The translations under genes and the position numbers were made by a program. Positions 40,788 to 55,700 of a stretch of DNA of 64,000 bases are shown in pieces (position 1 is the stretch's first letter; every line of letters starts with the position of its first letter). Origin of the DNA: Lytechinus variegatus (Eukaryota > Echinodermata > Echinoidea > Temnopleuroida > Toxopneustidae); the NCBI RefSeq assembly GCF_018143015.1, contig NC_054740.1, positions 55,030,583 through 55,094,582 on the forward strand. Reading direction: 5' to 3'. The notes beneath the pieces are model-generated. The model was not told where the DNA came from. It made no database searches and saw nothing but the letters and a program-made list of their open reading frames with translations.

Positions 40788-40791
40788 ATGA
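40702..40791 (+). CDS. Upstream ORF of TAF5L (29 codons)
   Basis: ATG at 40702 opens a frame of 29 codons (MNASLLLQSSVSKWKPTCVC at its start) whose stop TGA at 40789-40791 overlaps the TAF5L start as ATGA. If transcription starts upstream of 40702 this could allow termination-reinitiation or limit TAF5L translation. The ATG has a G at -4 but no strong Kozak context. Function is inference only. Confidence 0.3.
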   Translation: MNASLLLQSSVSKWKPTCVCRICALMNTR

Positions 40792-43700
40792 AACGTGTAA
40801 GCAACGACCAGATCCAGTCTGCAGTTCTTCAACATCTGAAAAGAAGGCAATATATTGTAAGTTCATGATTTATAATTATTATTGTTGGTAGCTCGTCTAA
40901 TTTGATCTGAATCGAAAACCATACCGTATTATATTGTAGTCCCACATATTGATTTTCATGTCCATGTGCAGTAACCCTCCCCCAAACATCGGGGGAGTGT
41001 TTCATCAACATTTTTGTCCGACAAGTTGTCAGATCTGACATATTTCTCTGACTCTGATTGGCTGTGAGGCACTGTTACTATGGTAACTGTCGGATAAAAT
41101 GGGACTTGTCGGATAAAACGTCCGACAAGTCCTTTCGTCCTTTCATGAAACGCTCCCCGGAACGTATTTGTATCGTTACGAGTACGACGTTAGCCTTGAA
41201 GACTCCATAATGATATTTTTAAATATTTTGACATGATATACCTCTTCACTATGGAGCCTTGAACCACCTCCCATATATGCATAACTAAGTGAGACCTACA
41301 CACCCGGATGGATTTCAGTTTAAGTGTGAATTTTATTGATATTTGAACCTTCAAATGCCTAACTTAACTAAGTAAATTAAAGTTAACGTTAATGCATATG
41401 AAGGGATACAAATTATTTCACTATGAATGGCAGAAATGAGAGGTTCTTACCAGACCAATTTGGTGTAGATCCCTTGATCTGTTTGTCAACAAAGCAAATA
41501 CAATTACAATAGGTCTGACATGCTTGAACTGCTTTGTTATGAATATGACGTACCTTCGATTTAGCGATGTTACAAAATGCCGTTTTGAAGAACAATTTAT
41601 GAATAAGAATTATTTAACAAATACCAAAATTTAATATGTGATTATGAATGATTATTATTATAATTATGGCATATTAATAATCATGTATTAAATTTTAGTT
41701 TTCCAAAACTACGTCGAAGCCAAGTGAAGAGATGTCGAAATTAGATTTCGACAATGGCCTCGAGATTTAACCAAAATACAGCCGTTCCTGATCGCGATGT
41801 TCAGAAAATTTAGTTTTGTTGAACTGCACCAAATGTCATGTGTTTTTGTGATTGCGGCCTCAGCCAAGTATGACTATACTCTGTAAAGAGGACTGTACTC
41901 AATGGAAGAAGAAGAAATTTGTGGGCATATTGAACTTAAAATGTGATATAGAGAATTCAAGGGGTCTTGCTGGTTGGCGGTAGTCTGTTGTGATCCCAAC
42001 AGTACATTCTATGCCAATCGATGACTGTACACTTTGGACACACTGCCATAACGATCCATTATCACTGATTTAAAATGTAATTTTTGTCTTCCTTGGCTAA
42101 AGCAATGCAAAATGGAGATTTATAACATCTACCATGGAGGATCACTCCCATTCGTTGGCTGCATGGCTGCTTGTCATATAAATTTGGAGTTTATTCGATT
42201 AAATTTCTGATGATGCATGTCTTGCTTGAAAATGATGGTTTTTTTACTTCTAAAAGTTGGGACACTATCATCACTATGTGATGTGAAGGCCTTCAGTGTG
42301 TAAGTACATGTAGAATAGTACGGAAATGGGGGAAATGCGTAAATTAGATGGAAATGGTATAGAGTAACCAAGTTAATTGTGGATTAGTTGAAGAATTTGC
42401 TTGTATTTACAGGATATCAACAGCGAGAGTGTGAATCGCAAGAACCTCAAACTGACAGATTCATTGCGAGAGATGGCTTCTCAGTCATCAAGGAGGAAAG
42501 AGATGGGAGCAATCAACTCTGTCTCGTGCAATTCATGGTGAGAAGCTCCATCATCTTTTGAACTGATGTTTCTATTAGTTGTGGGGGAGGGGTTTCATAA
42601 AGAGCTGATTTCGACTTAATGCAGTTATGCTTAGTGCCCATATGAACATGATATTGAACAAACAATCTTATCAATTAATGTACTACTTAGCATATGCCCT
42701 CTGAGCATGGTTTTACTAATTCTGTGATGCAATTTTTTTTAACCACACACAGGAATTGATGATCGTCCTCTTCATGTAGTTTCAAATCTTTTTAACCTCC
42801 CCCCCCCCCAGTATTGAACAAAGCAATATGTCAGAGTCTGAGAGAACAGTTGACTACCTTTTAAAAACTAGACTCAATTCCCAATCTTAGTATGATATGA
42901 AAAATAAAGTCAGCAATGATGATACTTGCAAACCTTACTTTTAAATATGAAATTCGAGCTTTTCGAGATAATATCTAATTTAAGTTGTCATTTACCCCCC
43001 CCCCCCTAATACTGTACATCTTATTTTATCAAAGAATCTATTTGGAGAAATCACGTACAAGCCTTGAAATAAGCACCTGTGAGCCGGGGGCAATTTTTTT
43101 TTAAATTGCCCCCGGCTCACGGGCTTTTTACAGGAACCGGGGGCAATTTTCTGGAACCAGGGGCAATTTAAAAATACATATATATATAACAGTGAACCAC
43201 ACCGCAAATTTGTTTATAGTAAGCGCAGCTCCTGCAATTTTTCAATTAGTAAATGAATAGCATATGCTTAGTATTAGGCTTATTCAAACATTTAAGAAAT
43301 CAGATTTAAATGTTTAAGTGTTTTGACACCCTCACTCCACATCCCCTTTACAACCACACACACATGGGCTTATTTATTTTTTGTCTTTAATGAACCATGA
43401 TCAATGACCCCCCCAAAAAAAAATATATATATATATATAAATAAATAAATAAAATAAAAATTAAAAAAAAAGAGAGAGGGATGGAGAAAGAGAGAATTCA
43501 GATCAAATAATAAATTTAGAAAAAAAATAATTTTTAAGGTTTTTTTATGGTTTGAATCATGGGAGTGGGTGAGTGTTTGTGTGTGATTGTGGCTGTGAGG
43601 TGCACTTGGATTGCATATAAATTATGTTAAAGAAATTAAGAAACAAAATCAATAAATAACTCAGTCTATTCAAATTCCAGCACATAGCCACAGGCTATGT

Positions 43701-46700
43701 ACATGTATTGTAGGTTCACGTACCTTAAGTTTTTCACAAGTTATTTGAAAACGCAGATCTCCACAGAAAATGCCTTTCATTCTGGGAGAGTCTGAATTCG
43801 GTGAAAATGTATTCATTAATAACTTAAATATTCATCACAATGAAGAAATCATAAAGTTTTTTGACAGTTTTCAAAATTGAACATGAAATCTAAACTCTAT
43901 CTCAAACGGAAAATCACCATCACTTAGGCCATTACTGATAGAATTCTCACCCAGAGCTCTGGCAGACATGAGCTCAAAACTGGCTTGCTAACACCACACT
44001 CAAGTGCACGCGGCGTCCTTTTATTTTTTTTAGATGGAGCCTTGTTAGATTTATTGTCTGATATTTACCCCTCTCCAGGAAAGAAATTAAAAAGCTACAA
44101 TTCACAACTATAAGCTAAGTTATTTTGGATTATTAAGGCTCCGTTTTGACAAGCAAGGTCGGCGACTGTGAGGATAAAAGACTTGTGCTGTGAACAGGGA
44201 TTTATCTCCTGTGCAATTCAAATTACTATATCACAGAATTGTGATATCCCGTATGGAAATGTGTGCATTAGAAATTGCACATGGTGAAGTATGGAAAAAC
44301 CGCTACCGGAAGAACGCGCGCACATGTATTACAGGTAAAAAAAAGACGGACGTAGCTCACTTTTATTTATGGTACAGAAAACTGAAAGACGCACTTGGCA
44401 ATTTTAAACTGTGTTTATCGTAAATTGAAAGTTATTTGATTTTGGCTTTACAGATATTTAAATTACATGTATGATATGGCTTCACTGCTCACTCACGGCG
44501 GGCGCAATTACCTGGAAAATATTTGCGCCCGGTCGTCAAAATTTTGATGATTTTGGGGCTTCATGGGCGCAATTGATGGCGTTATGAGCGCGAATTTGCG
44601 CTCAGCGCCCACTTATTTCAAGGCTTGATCACGTACAAGTATATCTGTACTTTTTTATTCAGTGTGATTTAATATCTAATAAAAACTTGACTTGTCTCTC
44701 ACATGATCCATTTTGAACTTGTAATTTCTGTGTAATTATTTAGAAGTATCCCTAAAATAATGAGAACACAAATATGTAGCATTGATGTAGGCTGTTGAAA
44801 TATTTTTGTTTTAAATTCCATTCCAACAGTGATCAAGATGGTGATGTCTTTGAGCAGCAATTTGCCAGATTTAGGCTCTTCATCGAGAGTTCAGTAGATG
44901 AGTATAAGGTAAAACTTAGAATGTAATTATGATCTGCCACCCCAATACCAACAATGAGTCGTCCAAAATGAATTTTGAGATTTTTATTGCTCTTTAGGAA
45001 GCACATTCTAAGCTTCAAAATGATATATAACTTGTCAAAATTGATCTACAATAGCCTGCACAAGTGCTTGAATGAATGTAGAAGAACTTTGGTTACAATA
45101 TCAAACAATATAAGGAGAAATCAAGGTGTGAATTTGGGGGTTCAGTCAAGTATGAGATGTGCGCTGCTCGATGTCGGTGAAACTTCCATGCAGTCTGGAA
45201 AAAAATGTGTTAAAGAAACTTGTCTTGATACATTTTCAAATTTTTACTTCATGAAGGATACCATTGTTTATTAGAATTCATTGTACACTGTGCAAGACGT
45301 GTCCATCAAAGATTATTCACAGTTTAATATTTGATAAGAAGCATGTCATTACTGGTAACTTTTTCCTGATCTTACAGCAATATCTTTTTGTGTGGAACAT
45401 AAAGCAGACTTCCCTGAGTATATATACAAGTAGTTCAAAAGGAGATGAATATAAGACCCCTGTTACAACGGATTTCCCAAGTAGTCTCGGAGCGCCCCGA
45501 GACCAGTCTTGGGCAGGTTTCTAATCCGGTGTAAACGCACTTACCTACCCGAGACCCCGACTGAGCAAACCTATCTCGGACCATCTCGCGATTTGTTCCG
45601 AGACCGGTCTCTGGGCACCCGAGACTGCTTTGGATTTGGTGTAAACGCAAACCTGCCCACAACTGGTTCACTTGATGCGCTAAACTTGGAACGATTATCC
45701 AAACAACAAACACAGCGCGTGCTTGGCACCCTGCCAAACCTATCTGGGACAGCTTCGGTAATTCGGTGTAAATACACAGAAAGCTGTCTCAGGGCACCCC
45801 AAGTCTCATTACGATTCTGGTGTAGTAGGAGTTCAAAAGGTTAGGTCAAGTTTTTGGAAACCAGTCTTGGGGCACCCAGAGGCTGGTCTTGGGTAGGAAA
45901 TGGGGTGTAACAGGGGTCTCATTTTTTCATATTCTGAGATTTTGATCGAATGTTTGTTGAATGGTAGTCATATTTTCTTTTATTACACAGTTGGACCTCT
46001 TGCGCTTGCTGTACCCAACATTTGCTCATATTTATTTGCAAATGATCTCTGATGGACATAGAGTAAATGGTAAGATATATATTTTTTTATTGATCGTTAA
46101 TACCCCCAATATCCAATGTAGGGAAGAAAAGAAGTAAGTGTGCAATGGATTATGATGATAAAGAGCAGCACAGTGCCAGCAGAGCCCAGCGACCAAAATA
46201 TGTGAAATAAAAAAAGAAAAAATATGATTGATACACATGTATAGTGCATATATCACATTATGATAAAAGTTCAATCCTATGCTTTTACAAAAGAAGTGGA
46301 TAATATTACCCTTGCTTTGAGCATCGCAGCCTAACAGTGCATCAGCATTTCAAGCAATGATTTATGCCTGTTCCCCATTTACCTCACCTGGGTTGAGTGT
46401 GAATATGCAGTGCATGTTTTCCAAAGTTGCTAGAAAGAAGAGGTCTTTAGTTAAGATTTGTAGGCATTGAGGTTGTCGCAATTGCAAAGTTGGGATTTTG
46501 TGTGAAATGAATATCAAATGCGAAGACCTTGTCACCTTCAAAATACATGTATGATCTTGCTTTATAATATATCTGTCATATTATCATTGTCCCTTTTGGT
46601 TGATTATAGACTTAAAATTAATTATGTGTTAGTTTTAATATAGTTAATGAAATAGAGTTCTTAAATTTGTTGATTTTCAAATTGTTTGATGACACTAATT

Positions 46701-49700
46701 TTTATATTTATTTGTTACATTTTCTTTATTTCATTGGTCTGCCGGTCTTCACTGAAAATTACCGGCAAGCATTTGTAAAAAATAAGCATCCCCCATTTTT
46801 ACTTGGGTTAAGGCCAATATTGCATTTATCAACAATTCGTGCTAAATTCTTCCTCATTCATTGAAAATATCTGGTATTTCTAAGATCTCCAAGTAACATG
46901 AATGTATATATTTTTTTTCTGGCAGCCCACAACCTGTATACAAAACACAAAGGATGTATACAATATCAAGATAGTCTAGATACTAAGGAGTTGATGGAGA
47001 GATTAAGCAGTGTTCAGTATAGTATAGATCCATTGACGGATCCTTACCTTGCTGCATTTAGGTATGTATAATAAACAATATTGGTTAAAACTATTGTTTG
47101 TTATAACGGGTTTCTATATTAATCATGAATGAGATAAGGGGTATTCTGAACATTGTCTTTTATCTCATCTTATAAGGTATTCATATAATATTTACAATGA
47201 CTGGAGGGTTATTTATTACATCTCATGATGCCCCTTAACCCTGGGAAAAAGAGGATTTTCAAAATTTAGGAAATATTGACTATTTATTTTTGCTTGTTTG
47301 CTTTCTTTTTTTTATGGGGGGCAGCTTGTGCTTTTCATTTTTTGAAAATTACTTATAATAATGATATATTGCATTTATAAGGTGCTTGATATCAAGATCT
47401 CTAGTGCTTTACATTAATTAGAAGACTAATGAATTACGATTATTTTACATTCTACAGTATTATGTTAGTATTAGGTATACATTACATGACAAATCAGTAC
47501 AAGGTATAATACTATTGAATTAAACTAAACTAGACTACATTATTATACTTCATCATATACAACATTATTATACTTCATCATATACAACTATGAAAAAGGA
47601 AAAAGAGTTCATAACTTATTTGAAATAATATTAATGTATTTAAAAAGGCTTGTTGGTGAAATAAAATCACATTAAGAAGATTTTCAGAATATTGATTAAC
47701 AATGATTTAACATTGTTCTATCTCAGTGAAATAACGTAAATGAGAAGAACAAAGATGAGAATGTTTTCAGAATACAAACCCAGATGTTCTATTCAAATCT
47801 GCTTTGCTTTCAATTGGTGTCTTTTACATGAAAATGCTTAGTTCAGTATTTATAATGGATATCTTTGCATTGAATATTTCATTTTTATTTTGACGCTATT
47901 TATTTTCCACTTCTGGTATTGTATGTGGTCAAGCCCTATTCCAATGACTGGAGTAAAGATATATCTGTAAACCATGCAGCAGAATATTATTTTGTTCTTA
48001 TTTTTCATAACAGAGATAATAAATGTGTGGTTGAGATTGGAGATGACGCCGTCCAGTACCTACTACGCTTCCTCCAGAGTCGAGATAATTCTGTTCTACT
48101 CAGTATCATCAACTTGCACATTGATATCAAAGGTATGTTGTATGGGTAGACAACCGATCTGGGTTGGGTTGGTGGGGTGGCCTGTTTTAGAGTCTCTGTC
48201 CCCCAGCTTGCGAAGAAGAAAGTCAAGAAATCGCCCCACCTGGTTTAATATGGGACAACCATATCTTATTATACACCAGTTAGACTGCAAGCATACCTTT
48301 CAACATTTACAAATGCAAAATCAGGGGTCCGTTGCAGAAAGAGTTGCGTTTAAACGCAATCAAAAAATCAATTGCAACTTTCAAATGCGCGCTGTCGATT
48401 GATTGAAAATCAAGTTGCGCTTGACTTTAAGAGTTGCAATTAATTGCAACTCTTTCTGCAATGGGCCCCTGGACAACCAATCTGACTGGGGCTCCAGGGG
48501 GCTGACTACGCCCCCCCCCCCCCAGGATGTTCCAGGGGCAGAGTCCCATGTGGGGGTCAAGTAGGCAATGCCCCCTGAAATTCCTGTAAGTTAGCAACTT
48601 TAACCCTAAACGGACTGGGCTATTTGAGATGTATTTAGGACTGGGGCATGAATGGGTTAATGGGGATTTTTCCCACATTTTTCTTTCTCACGTGAAATTT
48701 TGGAGAATGGTTTTGATTTTTGGCCATTTTGAAAATTGAAAATCGGGTCTATCCTGATAAAATAAGGACAGTTGGCAGGTCTATCGAAGCCGAATATTGT
48801 GAAATCAAACACAGAATGATTCTATCAAAAGTGAATAGAGCAGTATTTCTTTATATTGTATTAAAGGGGCATTGATATGAAGTTCTCTTGAGTATGAATA
48901 GATAATTCAGCCACACTGAAAGCGAAGTGTACTGTACCATAATATCTGTTAGGAACCTTCAACCACTTTCCGGAAACCATGGCTCGAAGGTACCAGTAGA
49001 GAACTAAACTTTGTTCTCAATTAGTAATTTGTGTTACATTCTTTATTCCAAATGTCTGAATACTCCAAAGGATTTTTTTTCTGAACCATGCGAATTGCCT
49101 GTATCAAGATTTTTGTTCGTCCAAAAATGAAAAAAAAGGAAGAGGTTTCTTTTTCCAAACGTTGTGCGGATTATTCCGAAAGGCTAGTTAGTCCAAAAAG
49201 AAAATAGGAATTGTTATTCCACAGGTTTGATAGTCTGATTTTTTATGAAATGATACTCGTAAGGAAAACCATAATCTTATTTCGTTTTGGAATTAACAAA
49301 CCTTCAGATTAGGAAGCCTTTGGAATATTGATGAATATGGATGATAGGGAAAAGATTTGAAGAAAATCCCATACAGTGTTGTGCAAAGACTCGGTCCATG
49401 AAAAACATTCTGTGCAGCAGTCATAAGTGATAAGTGAATACATTGCAAATTGCTGTGCAATTCTGGGAAAATTATTCCCTTTACAAAGCCATCAGTGTCA
49501 ACCAACGATTTAATTATTTTGTACACAGTGCGATATTCGGTACCCACATCCTTGCAAGAAGGGGGTGAGGAGTATCCACAGGCATCTTCTTCATCATCAT
49601 CGCTGTCCTCCGCCTCAAAACAAACCTCAGAGACACCTAAGAAAGAAGATAATAAGAGAGAAGTGGAGAGAGAGGCTTTTCTTTCTGAGTTACGAGCGAC

Positions 49701-52700
49701 CATTGATAAAGTCCAGAGAGGACCGCCATCTGTTCCCTCCATCATCTTGTATAGTGTCCTCAATGCATATCAAGGGTAGGCTATTCTGTTTATTGTTATG
49801 TTATGGTAAATCTCGCAAAAACGTCAACAGGATGGGTTTTGCTGGTATAACACCAAGCTGGTATAACTAACTACGTAGCAAACATTTTTATGTGTAATTT
49901 AATCAGTCACAGTGGCTGTGTCACATGTGAACAAGTTTCCCTTTGATGGACTATAAAACACCATCAAAATGTCTCTTTCTGCTTTTTCTTGTGGTGATAC
50001 AAACTCTTTATCCATGTTGTATTGTTTGAAAATCTGTATTACATGCCCTCCTAAACCTAAAGAAAGAACACATGAACTACTGATATATGTGATAAAAGAG
50101 GCAATTTAAGTGAAATATATACTTAAGTAATGGGGAGAGTTGTTCACAAGTGACATCACACATCTTTTTCGCATCGCCTATTTGAGGATCTCCATAGCAT
50201 TAGTGATCGCAATATTCAAATGCTCATAACTTTCTTATTATTTGTCTGATTTTTCTCAAACTTTCGTTGATCTGTTTCTTTGATTTTTCTGTTTTCACAC
50301 AAGTTATCTTGTTCCACAGGTTTCATTCTCCTTTAATGACATGATTTTCAATTCAACTTAATTTTTTTAGGCCTTATTTTAGCAATACTAGTGTATAGGT
50401 TTGGCAATGTTTTACCTACAGGTTGAGTTGTGTGAGTTTCTCGGATGATTCTCAGATGCTAGCTGGTGGCTTTGAGGATTCTGCCGTCAGATTGTGGAGT
50501 CTTACTCCGAAGAAACTCAAAACGCAATCCCACGATGCTGACGTCAGTCGCGTCCGCTTCGCCGGTGATAGTCTCCATAGCAACATTATAGAAGATAGGT
50601 AAATGCACGCAATTATCAATTAAATCACCTAATGAGGTCAATGTTCAAATAATTTTTCAGGAATTCTGTAATTCTGCTTTTTTCCTGAGTTTCATGATTT
50701 TTTTTTTCTGTTGTCTGTATCACAGGAAAATAGGACTGTAATTGAGGTTGTTTCAAACCTCAAGCTTTCTCTCTAGGCAATGAGGACTCTCATTGACTTC
50801 ACATGTGTATTTTTATGACTAGGATTGTTATGACCATAGCACCATCTCTGCCTTGTCTCCTTTATTTCATGCGGATCAGCACAAATTAAACAGCATCTTA
50901 ATTTTACACTTGGTTTGCTTTTGCTTAGCTCTCTTTTCAAGAATCATTAACAGTCATTATTGAGTTCCTAATTAAGCCACTCTTGGTTTTTAATAGTGAT
51001 GCAGAATATTTCTTATTCTTCATTGATAGTATAGCAAATATGCTTTTTATCCATTCCTTTTACTTTGGTACTTAACAATCTTTTATTATTGTAATTTTTG
51101 TCTCACCTGCGAAGCAAAGTGAGACTATAGGCGCCGCTTTTCCGACGGCGGCGGCGGCGTCAACATCAAATCTTAACCTGAGGTTAAGTTTTTGAAATGA
51201 CGTCATAACTTAGAAAGTATATGGACCTAGTTAATAAAACTTGGCCATAAGGTTAATCAAGTATTACTGAACATCCTATTAGAGTTTCATGTCACATGAC
51301 CAAGGTCAAAGGTCATTTAGGGTCAATGAACTTAGACCATGTTGGAGGATTCAACATCAAAATCTTAACCTGAGGTTAAGTTTTTGAAATGTCATCATAA
51401 CTTAGAAAATATATGGACCTAGTTCATGAAACTTGGACATAAGGTTAATCAAGTATCACTGAACATCCTGCCTGAGTTTCACGTCACATGACCAAGGTCA
51501 AAGGTCATTTAGGGTCAATGAACTTTGGCCGAATTGGGGATATCTGTTGAATTCCCATCATAACTTTGAAAGTTTATGGATCTGATTCATGAAACTTAGA
51601 CATAATAGTAATCAAGCATCACTGAAAATTTTGTGCAAGTTTCAGGTCTCATGATTAAGGTCAAAGGTCATTTAGGGTCAATGAACTTTGGCCGAATCGG
51701 GGGTATCTGTTGAATTACCATCATAACTTTGAAAGTTTATTGGTCTAGTTCGTTAAACTTGGACATTAGAGTAATCAAGTATCACTGAACATCCTGTGCG
51801 CGTTTCAGGTCACATGACCAAGGTCAAAGGTCAATGAACTTTGGCCGAATTGGGTGTATCTGTTGAATTACCATCATAACTTTGAAAGTTTATGGATCTG
51901 ATTCATGAAACTTGTACATAAGAGTAATAAAGTATCACTGAACATCCTGTTTGAGTTTCAGGTCACATGATCAAGGTCAAAGGTCATTTAGGGTCAATGA
52001 ACTTTGGCCAAATCGGGGTATCTGTTGAATTACCATCATAACTTTGAAAGTTTATTGGTCTAGTTCGTTAAACTTGGACATTAGAGTAATCAAGTATCAC
52101 TGAACATCCTGTGCGCGTTTCAGGTCACATGACCAAGGTCAAAGATCAATGAACTTTGGCCGAATTGGGTGTATCTGTTGAATAACCATCATATCTCTGT
52201 AAGTTTATTGGTCTAGTTCATAAAAAGTGGACATAAGAGTAACCATGTATCACTGAACATCTTGTGCAAGTTAGAGTAGTATTCAAAGTCAGCACTGCTG
52301 CTATATTGAACTGCGTGATGCAGGTGAGACGGCCAGAGGCATTCCACTTGTTTATTTATTGGTATTTACTTATTTAGATTTTTGACCTGCAGCAAAGCTG
52401 AAACACCCAATTTACAATCTCATTACAAAGTAGAATTACATAATTGTAAGTTGTAGTTTAGAGAATTGCTGGGCTTCATTACTGTTTGCATCAAGTATAT
52501 GATTATGAAATGTATTGGTGAATTATTGCTCCAAATCATTGATCTTTGTAGCAGGAAGCTGTGTGATTAATATATTTTCGTTGATTGGTCTTTTCATCAT
52601 AATTATTTTTTTCCTGTCTAGTCTTGGATCAGACTGTAAGTTACTACGAGGTCACAGTGATACTGTTTACAGTAGCTGCTTCATACCAGAGACACCTCTT

Positions 52701-55700
52701 CTCTTATCGGCATCAGGAGATGCCACAGGTAAATAAAGTCATTAATTGGCACTTTTTTTCTTTTCTGACCTCATAGTTTTGAAGCATTATCAAGGCTTCA
52801 AGTTTAGGCTGGTGAGCACTATAAATCACACTCTTCAAAACAAAATATGTGTCAGAAAACCAAGTTTAATGAAGGACAAGATTTTTTTTTAAAGGGGTTC
52901 AAGAAATTTTTGTCTCGCCTGCATAGCAGAGCAAGGTTATAGGCGCTGTTTTTCTGGGGAAGGTGGTGACATTTGTTGTTAGCCAAAGGGGAAGTCCAAC
53001 ATGATGTCAAATAAGTTTTGATGAAAGAAGAATGAGTATAACGTGTTAAGCTTTGACAGAACTTCATTAAAGAATGGCATAGTTATAGATTTTAATGCCT
53101 CCTCCCATTGTAAAGTAAAAACTCATTTCAATAATCATTTTTTAAAAGAAGAAAATAGTACATTAATTTAAAAAGAAATATCATATCAACTTCTTTCTCT
53201 ACTACCTGTATTTTCTTTCACCAGTTAGAGCATGGAGTATGAGCACCTTCTCAAACATAGCCAGGTATAGAGGACACAAGTACCCTATCTGGGACCTTGA
53301 TGTTAGCCCGCTTGGGGTCTATTTCTGTACTGCCTCCAAGGACCAGACGGCCAGACTCTGGACTCCAGAGAGGACCTATCCTGTTCGGGTACTCTCTGGT
53401 CATCTCATGGATGTAGATGTAAGAAGTCATTTCAAACTGTGAGAGTTGATGTCACTCTAGATCTACTAACATCAATATCTACATGTGGGACTTGAAAGCA
53501 TTTTCTTGCAAAACAAATACCACCAATCTTATAGACTTGAAAAAAATACATTCTATGCCATTGGATAACCCAAGAATAAGTTATTTACATGGGGGGGGGT
53601 CCTTTCTTGACTTAAAAAAAATGTATCACATTAAAGATAGAGTCATATGGAATTAAGTGTAAAGCAAAAGTTCATTGACTTGCATTATGACTCGATCATG
53701 AATCTTGACTGAAGCTGACATAGCTTTGAACATCTTCATTTATCTCTCCTGCAGAATTACTTCGTTTGTAGTTTTTGAATTGATATTTTGTAGCAAAATA
53801 TTTTATAAATTTTTTTTTGTTCTCTAGTGTGTCAAGTTCCATCCTAACTGCAAGTATGTAGCGACAGGTTCTAATGACAAGACGATTCGACTGTGGGACA
53901 TTACTCAAGGAAAATCTGTTCGTTTATTGACAGGACACAAGGTAGGAAGAATGCTGCTGGGGGGGGGATATTCTTATTCTCAGGTCACACTTATAGGGTT
54001 GTTTGTTTGAATCTCTCTCTGACGTAGCATCCTTTTGCAAGGCATCAATCTATACCCAGCTGTTAAATAGTACTAGTGTTTAATGGGTACCCAGTAGAAT
54101 GTGAAAGCACAGGTATTATGCCATGCACGTGAGTTTGGAAGCTACTGTTGGAATGCTCCTCAGGGAGTGGAGAAAGTCCATGCATTGTGTGTGGGCAAGC
54201 CTGGGAATGAATGTGGTAATAAAATATTGGTAAAGCACTTAGCTGTATCAAATTCTATATAAAGCAGGATATGAATATTATTATTTCTTGTCTACCACTT
54301 CTAGGTATATTGACATGTTTACAGAAATATCAATCAACTCAGTCAATCAATTCAGCATTTATTTCCAAATTCATTAAAAAAAACCAAAGTATATATATGC
54401 AAAGAAAAAATAAATAATATAAAACAAACAAAGGTATCAACAGACCATAGCTGAAACAAATGGTGGTGATAAAATTATGGTTGGCACATAATCATAAACA
54501 TGTAGATGAACAAAATAATGAATGGAAATGGGTATGCACAATAAAACTTTGAACTAATGATCCAATCTAAATATCTTGATTACTTTATTCTTACCTTTCA
54601 CTATTTCTTCTTTAAGCACATAGGGACATGCTATGTGTGATGCGCTATACAAGAATTGAGCATTATTAAAGCCATAAAAAGGCTTGATATGATTCCTTGC
54701 CATTAAAGATCACAGGTCAAGGTCAAAAATAGGATGGATCTGACCCTGTTCAAAAGCAAAAAGGTCATTGAACTGTATGCAAAAAATTCTGTCATCACAC
54801 CAGCTTTCTATGGAATCAAGGTGGATGAACGAAGATTGGACAATTGTAATGACTCAACTCATTCATCTTTGCGGATCATAGTGAAACTAAACCATTGAAA
54901 TATTTCTAATTTTCTCTTTTTTTTTCCAGAGTTCTGTTTTGTGCATAGCTTTTGCTCCAAATGGGAAGTACCTTGCATCAGCAGGTAAGAAAAGATATTA
55001 ATCAATTCTTGCTTTCTCACAGGGTGCTACATTTATATTGATTTGAGCATTAGTAAAACCACAGCTTTTAATTAATTGTCGACTGTTGGTTAAAATTAAT
55101 CCACCTATAGCCCCCCCCCAAGAAAAAAAGGAAAATGTTTGGTTGTACTCAAACCCTACGAAACGTAAAAAAAAAAAAATGCATTTAAAATTTTTACAGA
55201 TTAGCTGCTAAAGCCTTAAAAATAATTAGAATAGAGCTTCCAATGTTATTGACCTTTTTCATGTTTATGTATTTAAAGAAAAAACTCCAACTGACCAACC
55301 CCATTTTGTAAAATTGGATGCATTGTACAACCAAATAATTTTATGGCCTAAATAGCGGACTTACACCAGAGCTATGAATTTAGCATCCCGTAACAAAATA
55401 GCACATTCATTATTAGACCTTTTATCAGTGTATGCACTTATCAAATCAAGCAAAGTTGATTCATGGTGTCTGCATGAACTATTTTTACAAACCATAGCTT
55501 CAAATCCATCTTTGTGAATGCGATCCATATTGTTTAGTGAAAGAAATGATAAAATTGACTAATTCAAACATAAGATGATGTCATGGTAATACCACAAAAT
55601 TTCTGATGATTTTTCTGTAACAGGTGAAGATCGTAGGGTTCGTGTTTGGGACCTGGCGACCGGAGGTTTGATGAAAGAACTCAGAGGGCACACAGACACT

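Noticed and set aside
44190-44423. 77-codon open frame in the hAT-like element, basic in composition
   Set aside because: No transposase motif is visible and it is within the range of chance; it is not called as a gene.
45435-45844. Open frames on both strands rich in Arg, Pro and Ser
   Set aside because: They coincide with the GC-rich inverted-repeat element 45454-45919 and have no family resemblance.
51100-52350. CRISPR-like regularly spaced repeat
   Set aside because: Units of 153-192 bp are similar along their whole length, without unique spacers; this is a tandem repeat in animal DNA.
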